From assembly GCF_002287375.1 (NCBI RefSeq), contig NZ_NPOA01000003.1, forward strand, positions 1-64,000: 64,000 nt of DNA, written 5' to 3'. Made by a program: the position numbers and the translations under genes. The notes beneath the pieces are model-generated. The model searched no databases. It worked only from the letters and a program-made list of their open reading frames with translations, and was not told the DNA's origin. Below, in pieces: positions 15,327-22,932 of the stretch; within the stretch, counting starts at the first letter, position 1, and every line of letters begins with the position of its first letter. This DNA comes from Virgibacillus profundi (lineage in GTDB: Bacteria; Bacillota; Bacilli; Bacillales; Amphibacillaceae).

Positions 15327-16241
15327 TTATTTTTTTTCAATATAAGCTTCACCAAGAATTTCTTTTTGATTGTAATTTTCAGATGAAAGCTTATCTTGAA
15401 GAAATGCTTCAACCTGATTTTCCTCAAGATCATACATTATTTCAATCTCCTTGGAAAATAACAGATCATCTTTTTCCAGAAGTGCTGAGGGCTCAGGACG
15501 AGTTTTTGGTTGGATTTCTTTATCGCCCATAACCTGGTTGAGTCCATTAGCATAGTCCTGTAATGAACGTGCGCCAACAATTTTAACGCCTTTATTTTCT
15601 TCGTTGACCATGATGATTGTCGGGAATCCTCTGGCACCAAGCTGCCCCGCAAGTGCAAAGTCCTGATTCAACAGATCCTGACTGCTTGAAAGATTCGCTT
15701 CCTTCATTATTTCTTTTCCATCAAGTCCGACTTTATCCACAAGCTCTGTCAATACCTGCTCATCCCCGATGTTTCTGTTGAAGGCAAAAACAGCCTCCCT
15801 GGCTTTCCGCAAAAATACAGGCGCAAGTTTTTCGTCATATTTCTGCACAACTTTAAAAACTCTGGATGGCGGGAATGAGGATTGAACCGGGTCATCATAC
15901 CAAAGTGAACCATCAATCGGCATGCGGGATTGTTCACCAACTTCCCTCCAATGTCCGGCAACATCAGCAGGACCGCCAATACCATTTTGAACATCTGCAA
16001 ATCCATCGCCCCATTTATCGAGCAATCCACCCATCACAGTTTTAAAGTTGAAATAATGACCATATTGTTCAACAAAACGTCGAAGTACTGGTTCAAGCGC
16101 CCAGCAATGGGAACAGATTGGGTCAGTTACATAATAAAGATCGATCGTTTTTTTAGGATTTAGATCAATTAATTCCATTGTTTCATCTCCGGCCTCTCCA
16201 CATACTCCTGTTTCTAAATCGCAAACCATTTTATTATTCAT
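15327..16241 (-). CDS. DsbA-family thioredoxin-fold protein (FrnE/SpxH-like)
   Basis: 304 residues without a signal peptide, so cytosolic. The active site is C43-S-H-C46 in DPICSHCWALEPVLRRF. The cis-Pro loop is ARGFPTIIMV. The C-terminal part (EIEIMYDLEENQVEAFLQDKL) resembles the tail of SpxH/YjbH, the ClpXP adaptor for Spx, so this is likely a paralogue. An extra N-terminal pair C7/C14 (VCDLETGVCG) could be a second redox or metal site. It starts one base after the stop codon of the HxlR gene, so the two form an operon for thiol stress. Confidence 0.8.
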   Translation of the reverse strand: MNNKMVCDLETGVCGEAGDETMELIDLNPKKTIDLYYVTDPICSHCWALEPVLRRFVEQYGHYFNFKTVMGGLLDKWGDGFADVQNGIGGPADVAGHWREVGEQSRMPIDGSLWYDDPVQSSFPPSRVFKVVQKYDEKLAPVFLRKAREAVFAFNRNIGDEQVLTELVDKVGLDGKEIMKEANLSSSQDLLNQDFALAGQLGARGFPTIIMVNEENKGVKIVGARSLQDYANGLNQVMGDKEIQPKTRPEPSALLEKDDLLFSKEIEIMYDLEENQVEAFLQDKLSSENYNQKEILGEAYIEKK

Positions 16242-16589
16242 TTAATTTTCCTCCTTAGCCGAAACAGCTACATTTTGGTATTCCATGGCCCATTCCTGGA
16301 TGGGCTTCAGTGCATTTGCTAAAGCCTTTCCCTTTTCAGTGAGTTCATAGGAAATCGTAACAGGTGAGCCACTTGTAACGTTCTTATCTATTAATTCAAA
16401 CGCTACAAGCTCAGATAATTTGAGTGAGAGTGATCTTGATGTTATTCCTGTAAAGTCTGTTTTAAGTTCAGAAAAATGTGCCCTGTAATCCTTACAAAGT
16501 GATAGATAATGGATAATTTGACCATTCCACTTTCTGGCTAATATTTGGAAAGCAGATTCAATATATGGACATGTATTAATGACGATCAC
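16242..16589 (-). CDS. HxlR-family transcription regulator, possibly redox-sensing
   Basis: 115 residues: a winged-helix HxlR domain (CPYIESAFQILARKWNGQIIHYLSL ... GITSRSLSLKLSELVAFELIDKNV). A conserved cysteine (C7) stands at the start of helix 1, the position used for thiol sensing by YodB, CatR and HypR in Bacillus. The start is uncertain: GGAGGTGATC overlaps the GTG at 16589, and the downstream ATT would leave C7 near the N-terminus. It is immediately followed by the DsbA-like gene and is divergent from sleL. Confidence 0.85.
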   Translation of the reverse strand: MIVINTCPYIESAFQILARKWNGQIIHYLSLCKDYRAHFSELKTDFTGITSRSLSLKLSELVAFELIDKNVTSGSPVTISYELTEKGKALANALKPIQEWAMEYQNVAVSAKEEN

Positions 16590-16719
16590 CTCCGATTATA
16601 AAAAGTATATCATGTATAATAATTATATCAAGTATATAGTTTATATTTATTTATTTCTCACAGGTCTTAATTGGGTGAATATCATGAAATGTAACAACTT
16701 AACTATGGGGGAGAGAACT

Positions 16720-18132
16720 TTGCAAATTCATGTAGTAGAAAAAGGAGATACGTTATGGCATATTGCACAGCTTTATCAAACGAACATGAACCAGATTATA
16801 TTGGTTAATCAGCTTGAAAATCCGAATGTGCTTGTTGTGGGGCAGGCGCTGGTTATACCTGAACCGAGTCGGGAATACGTTGTTCAGCCAGGAGACAATT
16901 TATGGGCAATTGCCGGTGAGTTTGGTGTTACTGTCGGGGAGTTGGCGGAAGTGAATAATATAACGAATCCAGCTTTAATATATGTAGGTCAGATGCTGCA
17001 ATCACCTTCTATTCAACATACCATACAACCAGGTGATACACTTTGGCAGATAGCAGTGGATTTTGGAGTTACCATAAATGAGCTTATTCAGGTAAATAAT
17101 ATACCAAATCCATCGATGATCCATGTCGGACAAATGATTCGAATTCCAAATAGGAATAAACCTATTGCTGAAGTTAATGCGTATACTACACAGATGGATG
17201 AACAAGGTAGGCAGGAAGTGCTCTTATTAGGTAGGAATTTTACGTATCTTACACCTTTCACGTACAGCATTAGATCAGATGGATCAATTACTGATTTGCA
17301 GGATTTACAGGTATTGGAGGCTGCTCGGGCAACGAATTTGTCACCACTACTTGTACTGACAAATTTTGTTGAAGGAAGCTTCAATTCAGATGTTGTAGCC
17401 ACTATCATGCGAGATGTAGATTTGCAGGAAAAATTGATAACCAATTTATTGAATACGATGAGAGAAAAAGGTTATTCCGGTGTGAATTTTGATTTTGAAT
17501 ATGTTTATCCAGAGGATCGTGAGAACTATAATAACTTTTTACGAAGGGTTGTTGCGAGACTTCACCCTGAAGGATATATTGTTTCCACGGCACTAGCACC
17601 TAAGATATCTGGCGACCAACAGGGACTTCTTTATGAAGCACATGATTATCAGGCCCATGGCGAAATTGTTGATTTTGTTTTCTTAATGACATATGAATGG
17701 GGCTGGGCTGGTGGAAGGCCTTTGGCTATCGCACCAATTAATGAGGTTCGAAAAGTACTCGATTATGCTGTAACCGTTATTCCCCGGGATAAAATATTGA
17801 TGGGAATTCCACTATATGGCAGGGATTGGAAAATACCATGGGAAGAGGGGACGATTGCGCAAACAGTGAGCCCGCAGGAAGCAGTGAATTTAGCTGGCCA
17901 TTATGGAGCCGCTATACAGTATGATGAAACCTATCAATCACCATTCTTCCGTTACGCAGATGAAATTGGACAGCGGCATGAAGTATGGTTTGAAGATGCA
18001 AGAAGTGTCCAGGCTAAGTATGATACTGTCAAAGAATATGGGTTAAGGGGATTAGGATACTGGGTTTTAGGCAGTCCTTTCCCGCAAAACTGGCCTGTGC
18101 TTCAGGAAAATTTTACGATTAGAAAGTATTAA
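16720..18132 (+). CDS. sleL: LysM-GH18 peptidoglycan hydrolase (SleL/YaaH-like spore germination enzyme)
   Basis: 470 residues from TTG at 16720, chosen because GGGGGAGAG lies 5-8 nt upstream and the LysM domain then starts at residue 2. Three LysM modules follow at about 2-46, 49-93 and 97-141; B. subtilis YaaH has two. The GH18 barrel spans about 150-465 with GYSGVNFDFEYV, whose Glu is the acid catalyst, and MTYEWGWAGG. SleL is an N-acetylglucosaminidase that degrades cortex fragments during germination. There is no signal peptide, as usual for spore-coat-associated SleL. It implies an endospore former. Confidence 0.88.
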   Translation: MQIHVVEKGDTLWHIAQLYQTNMNQIILVNQLENPNVLVVGQALVIPEPSREYVVQPGDNLWAIAGEFGVTVGELAEVNNITNPALIYVGQMLQSPSIQHTIQPGDTLWQIAVDFGVTINELIQVNNIPNPSMIHVGQMIRIPNRNKPIAEVNAYTTQMDEQGRQEVLLLGRNFTYLTPFTYSIRSDGSITDLQDLQVLEAARATNLSPLLVLTNFVEGSFNSDVVATIMRDVDLQEKLITNLLNTMREKGYSGVNFDFEYVYPEDRENYNNFLRRVVARLHPEGYIVSTALAPKISGDQQGLLYEAHDYQAHGEIVDFVFLMTYEWGWAGGRPLAIAPINEVRKVLDYAVTVIPRDKILMGIPLYGRDWKIPWEEGTIAQTVSPQEAVNLAGHYGAAIQYDETYQSPFFRYADEIGQRHEVWFEDARSVQAKYDTVKEYGLRGLGYWVLGSPFPQNWPVLQENFTIRKY

Positions 18133-18150
18133 AATATTATGGTGAGCTTT

Positions 18151-18594
18151 TTACAGGTGTTCTAATGTTGCCTTAAGAAGCTCACCGAATTTATTTCTGT
18201 CTTCTTCTGTAAAAGGTTTCGGCCCTTTCGTCCGCTTCCCGCTTTTTCTTGCCATTGCACTGAGATAACGGGACTGCAGGAGCTGATCAATATTATCATT
18301 CGTATAACTAAAGCCTTTATGATGAAGTACTGTGCAACCCTTTGCTAACCCCAATGATGCGAGGCCATAATCCTGTGTAACAATCAAATCCCCCTTTTGA
18401 GCAAGCTTCATAATGCGATAATCTGCAGCCTCGGCACCGTTATCTACATAGATTGTTTCAACTCCAGCTGGCTGCTCTTCATTGGAGAAATGCGAAAAAC
18501 TAGTGACTAGGGTGACAGGAACTCCTGTATTAGCAGCTTCTGAAGTAATAATATCTTTTACTGGACAAGCATCTGCATCAACATAAATTTTCAT
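18151..18594 (-). CDS. yqxD: YaiI/YqxD family protein (UPF0178)
   Basis: 147 residues from ATG at 18594, with CAGGTGA 6 nt upstream. It begins [16 protein letters not shown], and also has [30 protein letters not shown]. These acidic clusters give the family a PIN-like nuclease fold (DUF188). The C-terminus ([25 protein letters not shown]) is conserved. The biochemical role is unknown. It follows a 20-bp-period repeat array and the AbrB gene on the same strand. Confidence 0.88.
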   Translation of the reverse strand: MKIYVDADACPVKDIITSEAANTGVPVTLVTSFSHFSNEEQPAGVETIYVDNGAEAADYRIMKLAQKGDLIVTQDYGLASLGLAKGCTVLHHKGFSYTNDNIDQLLQSRYLSAMARKSGKRTKGPKPFTEEDRNKFGELLKATLEHL

Positions 18595-18640
18595 TTGATT
18601 CACCTGATTTCTTATATGTATGTTGGGCGGTAAATGCTGC

Positions 18641-18760
18641 TGATATATGGGCTCTCCGGTCGATAAAATCGCCCTCCGGCAGATAAATCACTTCTCCGGA
18701 CGATTTAATCACTTTCCAGCAGATATAACAACCCTCAGCACGATATTCCCCGACTGCATT
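18641..18760. repeat. Degenerate tandem array with exact 20-bp period, six units
   Basis: A GAT trinucleotide recurs at 18642, 18662, 18682, 18702, 18722 and 18742, each time followed by an AT-rich stretch and a CTCCGG-like word (CTCCGG at 18654, 18674 and 18694; TCCAGC and CTCAGC in the decaying units). The 20-bp step is kept exactly while bases drift. It lies between the AbrB and yqxD genes, is not a multiple of three, and overlaps only an implausible ORF. Confidence 0.85.
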
Positions 18761-18795
18761 TTTAATATTAAATTTCCCCTTACCTGGCTTTGACA

Positions 18796-19050
18796 TTATA
18801 ACGCTTCCTCGCCAACGTCATAACCTGTATCTATTTCTTTCATAGATTTCTCTAATTCCTTATTCAAATTACTAAAATCATAATTTGCAAATCGTTCTTG
18901 AATGGATAAAGACCGGTTGTATTTCCTTAATATAATTCCATGCTCGTTAACATTAAATGATACTTGATCACCGGATTTTAAGTTTAGCATACGACGGATC
19001 TCTATAGGAATTGTAACTTGCCCCTTACTTGTTAATTTGGCTTCAAGCAA
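18796..19050 (-). CDS. AbrB/MazE-type antitoxin-like DNA-binding protein
   Basis: 84 residues from TTG at 19050, with GAGGTGA 6 nt upstream. The swapped-hairpin AbrB domain is clear: LEAKLTSKGQVTIPIEIRRMLNLKSGDQVSFNVNEHGIILRK. The acidic C-terminal tail (ANYDFSNLNKELEKSMKEIDTGYDVGEEAL) is the kind that neutralises a toxin. Such antitoxins usually precede a PIN or MazF toxin, but only the 20-bp repeat array follows. It may be an orphan or a stand-alone regulator. Confidence 0.8.
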   Translation of the reverse strand: MLEAKLTSKGQVTIPIEIRRMLNLKSGDQVSFNVNEHGIILRKYNRSLSIQERFANYDFSNLNKELEKSMKEIDTGYDVGEEAL

Positions 19051-19148
19051 TCTAGTCACCTCACATTTCTTACTTTGTATTATATTCGAGTATAAAAGAG
19101 ATATCAAAATATAATGATTTTAAATTAAAGTATTATTTATATTAATAT

Positions 19149-19182
19149 ACACTTTACAATAGTGTGCGACATACACTATAAT
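19149..19182 (+). promoter_or_regulatory. Promoter and operator of the first PadR gene
   Basis: TTTACA (19153-19158), 18-nt spacer, TATAAT (19177-19182). It is overlaid by ACACT-N7-AGTGT-N7-ACACT (19149-19177), alternating inverted half-sites 12 bp apart, as expected for PadR autoregulation. Confidence 0.65.
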
Positions 19183-19201
19183 AAATTCAGGAGTTGATAA
19201 T

Positions 19202-19564
19202 ATGAGCGATGCCCATGAACATATTGATAAATTAATGCAGGAATTGCGGCGGGGGACGATTACGATAGGGGTGCTCAGTCAGCTATCTGAACCTCAATAT
19301 GGATATTCACTTGTTACGATGTTAGGTAAAAAAGGAGTCCAAGTTGAGCCAGGGACTTTGTATCCGCTGCTTAGAAGGCTTGAAAAACAAGGATTATTAG
19401 ATAGCAAATGGGATACGAATGAATCGAGACCCAGGAAATATTATTTATTAAGTGAAACTGGAAAAGAAGTATTTAACCTGCTTGTTGCTGAGTGGAGAAG
19501 TATTGTTACCAGTTTGGAAAATCTGATTGAAAATGAAGGAGGGGAAAAAGATGGAGCTGATTGA
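19202..19564 (+). CDS. PadR-family transcription regulator
   Basis: 120 residues. The winged helix is recognisable: GVLSQLSEPQYGYSLVTMLGKKGVQVEPGTLYPLLRRLEKQGLLDSKWDTNESRPRKYYLLSETGKEVFNLLVAEW. PadR proteins repress neighbouring membrane or stress genes. Here it overlaps by 14 bp the start of a HAAS-domain membrane protein, a standard pair in bacilli. CAGGAG lies 8 nt before the ATG. Confidence 0.92.
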   Translation: MSDAHEHIDKLMQELRRGTITIGVLSQLSEPQYGYSLVTMLGKKGVQVEPGTLYPLLRRLEKQGLLDSKWDTNESRPRKYYLLSETGKEVFNLLVAEWRSIVTSLENLIENEGGEKDGAD

Positions 19565-20552
19565 TCGGTATATTTATGCAGTCACACAAAAGCTGCCCCA
19601 AGAACAAAGGGAAGATATTGCGGAGGAACTTCGTGGCTTGATTGAAGATATGTTGGAGGAACGCACTGGGGGCGAAAAACGAACAAATGAAGCTGTAGAA
19701 GAAGTATTATTGGAATTGGGGAATCCGAAGTATTTAGCACAAAAATACCGGGGGACGAAAAAGTACTTAATCGGCCCGGAAATTTTTGATTCGTATGTTT
19801 TAGTGTTAAAAATTGTTATGATTACTCTTGCATTTGCGTTTGGTATTGGATTTGTCATAAAAATAATTCTAAATCCAATTTCAATTCTGGATCATTTCAT
19901 CGAGTTGATTGTTTCACTTGTTACAGCAACTCCTGCAGCTTTTGGATGGACGACGTTAGGGTTTGCACTTGGCGAATATTTTGGTGGAATAAATGCGAAA
20001 GATTTATCATTTGAGAAGAAATGGAAGCCTTCAGACCTGGCGCCTATTCCGGATGAAAAAAGACAATTCAAACGCTATGAACCAATAATAGGTATCGGAT
20101 TTTACGCACTGCTTATTATGGTTTTTGCCTTTTCTAATGAGTATTTTGGTGTCTGGATTTTTCATGATGAATTCTCTGGGGCAATTCCATTTCTAAACCC
20201 TGAAACATCAGGTTCTTACATGTTTTTTATTATTCTTATCTTGGGATTTGGGATCATAAAGGAATCTCTAAAGCTTATATTTGGCAAGTGGACACTTAAG
20301 CTTGTAATCTTTACGGCTATCGTCAATTTAATTTCACTAGCCACCGTAGTCATTATGATCAATGGACCCGCATTTTGGAACCCAGGTTTCATGTCTGAAT
20401 TAGTTCAAGCGGGATTATTATCTGAAGGCAGTGAAGCATATGGGACGGTAAGTAAGATCTGGGAAAACACCACATTTTTGATTTTGGTATTATTAGTGAT
20501 TGGTTTATTTTGGGATGTTGTAGATGGATTAATTAAAAGTCGAAAAAAATAA
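19551..20552 (+). CDS. HAAS-domain multi-pass membrane protein
   Basis: 333 residues from ATG at 19551, with GGAGGGG upstream. Residues 1-70 form the cytosolic HAAS helical domain (LIDRYIYAVTQKLPQEQREDIAEELRGLIEDMLEERTGGEKRTNEAVEEVLLELGNPKYLAQKYRG), which is associated with PadR-controlled membrane proteins. It is followed by about seven membrane helices. The role is unknown; proteins of this type are thought to sense or relay membrane stress. It ends before a large inverted repeat. Confidence 0.85.
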   Translation: MELIDRYIYAVTQKLPQEQREDIAEELRGLIEDMLEERTGGEKRTNEAVEEVLLELGNPKYLAQKYRGTKKYLIGPEIFDSYVLVLKIVMITLAFAFGIGFVIKIILNPISILDHFIELIVSLVTATPAAFGWTTLGFALGEYFGGINAKDLSFEKKWKPSDLAPIPDEKRQFKRYEPIIGIGFYALLIMVFAFSNEYFGVWIFHDEFSGAIPFLNPETSGSYMFFIILILGFGIIKESLKLIFGKWTLKLVIFTAIVNLISLATVVIMINGPAFWNPGFMSELVQAGLLSEGSEAYGTVSKIWENTTFLILVLLVIGLFWDVVDGLIKSRKK

Positions 20553-20591
20553 AACTCATTATAATTAAGTGTGATTCTTAATTTGGAAAAT

Positions 20592-20640
20592 TCCTAACTG
20601 CAGGTAACTCTGAAAAGATGTGATCCCCTTGCAGTTAGGA
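20592..20640. repeat. 11-bp perfect inverted repeat after the HAAS gene
   Basis: TCCTAACTGCA (20592-20602) is exactly complementary to 20630-20640 with a 27-nt loop. There is no clean T-run, so it may be a processed 3' end or a protein site. It lies between convergent operons. Confidence 0.65.
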
Positions 20641-20728
20641 TAAATCTTAGTGAAGGTTATTCTACAACAAAATGAATCTATTGTATGTAATTTCCTACAT
20701 TTGGGTTCCACCCAATGAAAGAGTTCAT

Positions 20729-21625
20729 TTAGCTTTTCATCTTAGGATCCATTGCATCACGCAGTCCGTCACCCATTAGGTTGAATCCGAGTACTGTTAA
20801 CATGATTGCAAGTCCAGGGAAAATCATTGTCCATGGAGCAGATTGTAAATAGTCCTTAGAGTCTGCAAGCATCTTACCCCATTCAGGAGAAGGAGGCTGT
20901 GCACCTAATCCCAAGAAACCAAGTGCTGCTGCTTCAAGAATGGCTGTTGCAATCGCAAGGGTTCCTTGAACAATAACAGGCGCCATTGAATTCGGCAAAA
21001 TATGTGAGAATAATATTCGGATATCACGCATCCCTATTCCTTTTGCAGCAGTAATATATTCGTCTTCTTTAATACTTAGCACCTTTGATCTGATAAGCCT
21101 TCCGAAATTGGGCACATTGATAATTGCAATTGCAATAAGTGCGTTTTGAAGGGATGGCCCAAGAACAGCGACAATCGCAATCGCAAGTAAAATGGATGGA
21201 AAGGCAAGCATAATATCGAAAAATCTCGAAATAATTGTATCAACCCATCGTCCATAATATCCTGCAATAATACCTAATATACTACCAACGATAACAGAAC
21301 CAATAACAGCAGAAAATCCTACCCATAGAGAAATTCGAGCACCGTAGATAATACGGGACAAGATATCACGGCCGAAATCATCTGTTCCCAGCCAATATTC
21401 AGCAGAAGGAGGTAATAATCTATCAGCTGTTTCTTGCGCATTAATTCCTTCCTTTGCAATCCATGGTGCAAAGATTGCCAGTAAAATAAAGAAGAGGACA
21501 ATACAAAAGCCTACGACGGCAATTTTATTCTTTTTGAACTCATACCATGCTTCCCGCCAAGGGCCACGAGTTTGCTTTGGATCTGTGGTTTCTAGCTCGT
21601 CTATATTTCTGGCTGGATTTGCCAT
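20729..21625 (-). CDS. dppC: Peptide ABC transporter permease, DppC/AppC type
   Basis: 298 residues from ATG at 21625, with GGAGGTGG 7 nt upstream (the ATG two codons earlier is too close). It has six membrane helices and the permease EAA loop (EYITAAKGIGMRDIRILFSHILPNSMAPVIV). An N-terminal OppC_N segment (WYEFKKNKIAVVGF) is present. It pairs with the DppB-type permease just upstream (14-bp gap) to form the channel. It is the last gene of the operon. Confidence 0.93.
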   Translation of the reverse strand: MANPARNIDELETTDPKQTRGPWREAWYEFKKNKIAVVGFCIVLFFILLAIFAPWIAKEGINAQETADRLLPPSAEYWLGTDDFGRDILSRIIYGARISLWVGFSAVIGSVIVGSILGIIAGYYGRWVDTIISRFFDIMLAFPSILLAIAIVAVLGPSLQNALIAIAIINVPNFGRLIRSKVLSIKEDEYITAAKGIGMRDIRILFSHILPNSMAPVIVQGTLAIATAILEAAALGFLGLGAQPPSPEWGKMLADSKDYLQSAPWTMIFPGLAIMLTVLGFNLMGDGLRDAMDPKMKS

Positions 21626-21639
21626 ACACATCCACCTCC

Positions 21640-22644
21640 TTAATCGTATTTAATTCTTGGATCAATAAAGCTGTATAACAAGTCAACAATTAAATTAATC
21701 ATGACAAAGATAAAGGCAACAACTAATATACCTGACTGGATTACTGGATAATCACGGAATCCGATGGCATCATAAATATAACGTCCGATACCAGGCCAAG
21801 CAAAGATCGTTTCAGTTAAAATCGCCCCACCTAAAAGCAAACCTAATTGTAGGCCAATAATCGTTAATACAGGGATAAAAGCATTCTTCAATGCATGTTT
21901 ATAAATAACGAAAAACATTTTTTGTCCTTTTGCCTTTGCAGTTCTGATATAATCAGAACGCATTACTTCCAACATACTAGATCTAGTCATTCGAGCAATG
22001 ATTGCCATTGGAATAGTAGCCAGTGAAAGTCCAGGCAGGATTAAATGTCTAATGACTTCCTTTAATTGACCCCATTCACCTTGTATGATGGTATCGATGA
22101 TGTAAAAGTTTGTAATAGCATTGACAGGATCACGAACTGACTCTCTCCCGGTTGTCGGCAACCAATTCAATTCTAAAGCAAATCCCCATTGTCCTAATAG
22201 ACCGAGCCAGAAAATAGGCATAGATACACCAACAAGTGCAAGTACCATCGCAATATAATCAAACCATGAATTTTGAAACCATGCGGAAACAATTCCCGCG
22301 TTAATTCCGATGAAGATTGCAATAATCATTGCAAAGACTGCAAGCTCAACTGTAGCCGCGAGATACGGCCAAATTTCTTCTACAACAGGTGCATGGGTTC
22401 TAAATGATTCTCCCAAATCCCCTGTTAGAATACCTTTTAAATAATCAATATATTGAATATACCAAGGTTTATCCAATCCGAGTTTTTCAGTTAGGGCCTG
22501 TACCGCCTCCGCTGTTGCTTGTTGTCCAAGAATGACTTGTGCGGGATTTCCGGGAATTGCCCGAATTAGCATCGAGACAATAAATGTCATTCCCAGTAAT
22601 ACAGGAATTAACTGAAATATTCTTTTTAGCGTATAGCTGAGCAT
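21640..22644 (-). CDS. dppB: Peptide ABC transporter permease, DppB/AppB type
   Basis: 334 residues, six membrane helices. The N-terminus (LSYTLKRIFQLIPVLLGMTFIVSMLIRAIPGNPAQVILG) and the EAA loop (DYIRTAKAKGQKMFFVIYKHALKNAFIPVLTII) are those of DppB-type permeases. It is separated from the binding-protein gene by 288 bp holding a terminator-like hairpin, so the permeases may be made in smaller amounts than the binding protein. Confidence 0.93.
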   Translation of the reverse strand: MLSYTLKRIFQLIPVLLGMTFIVSMLIRAIPGNPAQVILGQQATAEAVQALTEKLGLDKPWYIQYIDYLKGILTGDLGESFRTHAPVVEEIWPYLAATVELAVFAMIIAIFIGINAGIVSAWFQNSWFDYIAMVLALVGVSMPIFWLGLLGQWGFALELNWLPTTGRESVRDPVNAITNFYIIDTIIQGEWGQLKEVIRHLILPGLSLATIPMAIIARMTRSSMLEVMRSDYIRTAKAKGQKMFFVIYKHALKNAFIPVLTIIGLQLGLLLGGAILTETIFAWPGIGRYIYDAIGFRDYPVIQSGILVVAFIFVMINLIVDLLYSFIDPRIKYD

Positions 22645-22786
22645 GTTGAATCACCTCTTTAAACCGTATGTATTGCTCCAGCATTCATTTATTTTGTTAA
22701 ATAAGATATAGATTAGTAATTTCTTATCGTAACAGTACAACTATGATATTCAGATAAGGCAAGTTAGCTTATTTGTTTACACTGAT

Positions 22787-22853
22787 AGGAAAGTATAACT
22801 TTTTAAGGAAATGAGTATAAGTACAACTAATGCTTGCGATAAGCCAAGTTTTC
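22787..22853. repeat. Dispersed intergenic repeat, copy 1
   Basis: Shares AAGGAAA, AGTATAAGT-x-CA and CGATAAGCCAA in the same order with 43006-43068. It lies between the binding-protein gene and dppB. Confidence 0.6.
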
Positions 22854-22866
22854 TAAAAAGGAAAAA

Positions 22867-22893
22867 GGAAGAAATCTGAGAGTCGATTTCTCC
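22867..22893 (-). terminator. Intercistronic attenuating hairpin in the peptide operon
   Basis: Reverse strand: GGAGAAATC pairs with GATTTCTTCC, followed by TTTTTC. It lies about 40 nt after the binding-protein stop codon. Partial termination here would give more binding protein than permease. Confidence 0.65.
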
Positions 22894-22932
22894 CCCTAGC
22901 TTATATTTTCAATATAGTTCCTTCTGCTACGA

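Noticed and set aside
18578-18796. 72-codon ORF that could be a toxin partner of the AbrB-like gene
   Set aside because: It is largely the 20-bp-period array read in one frame, with no toxin family features.
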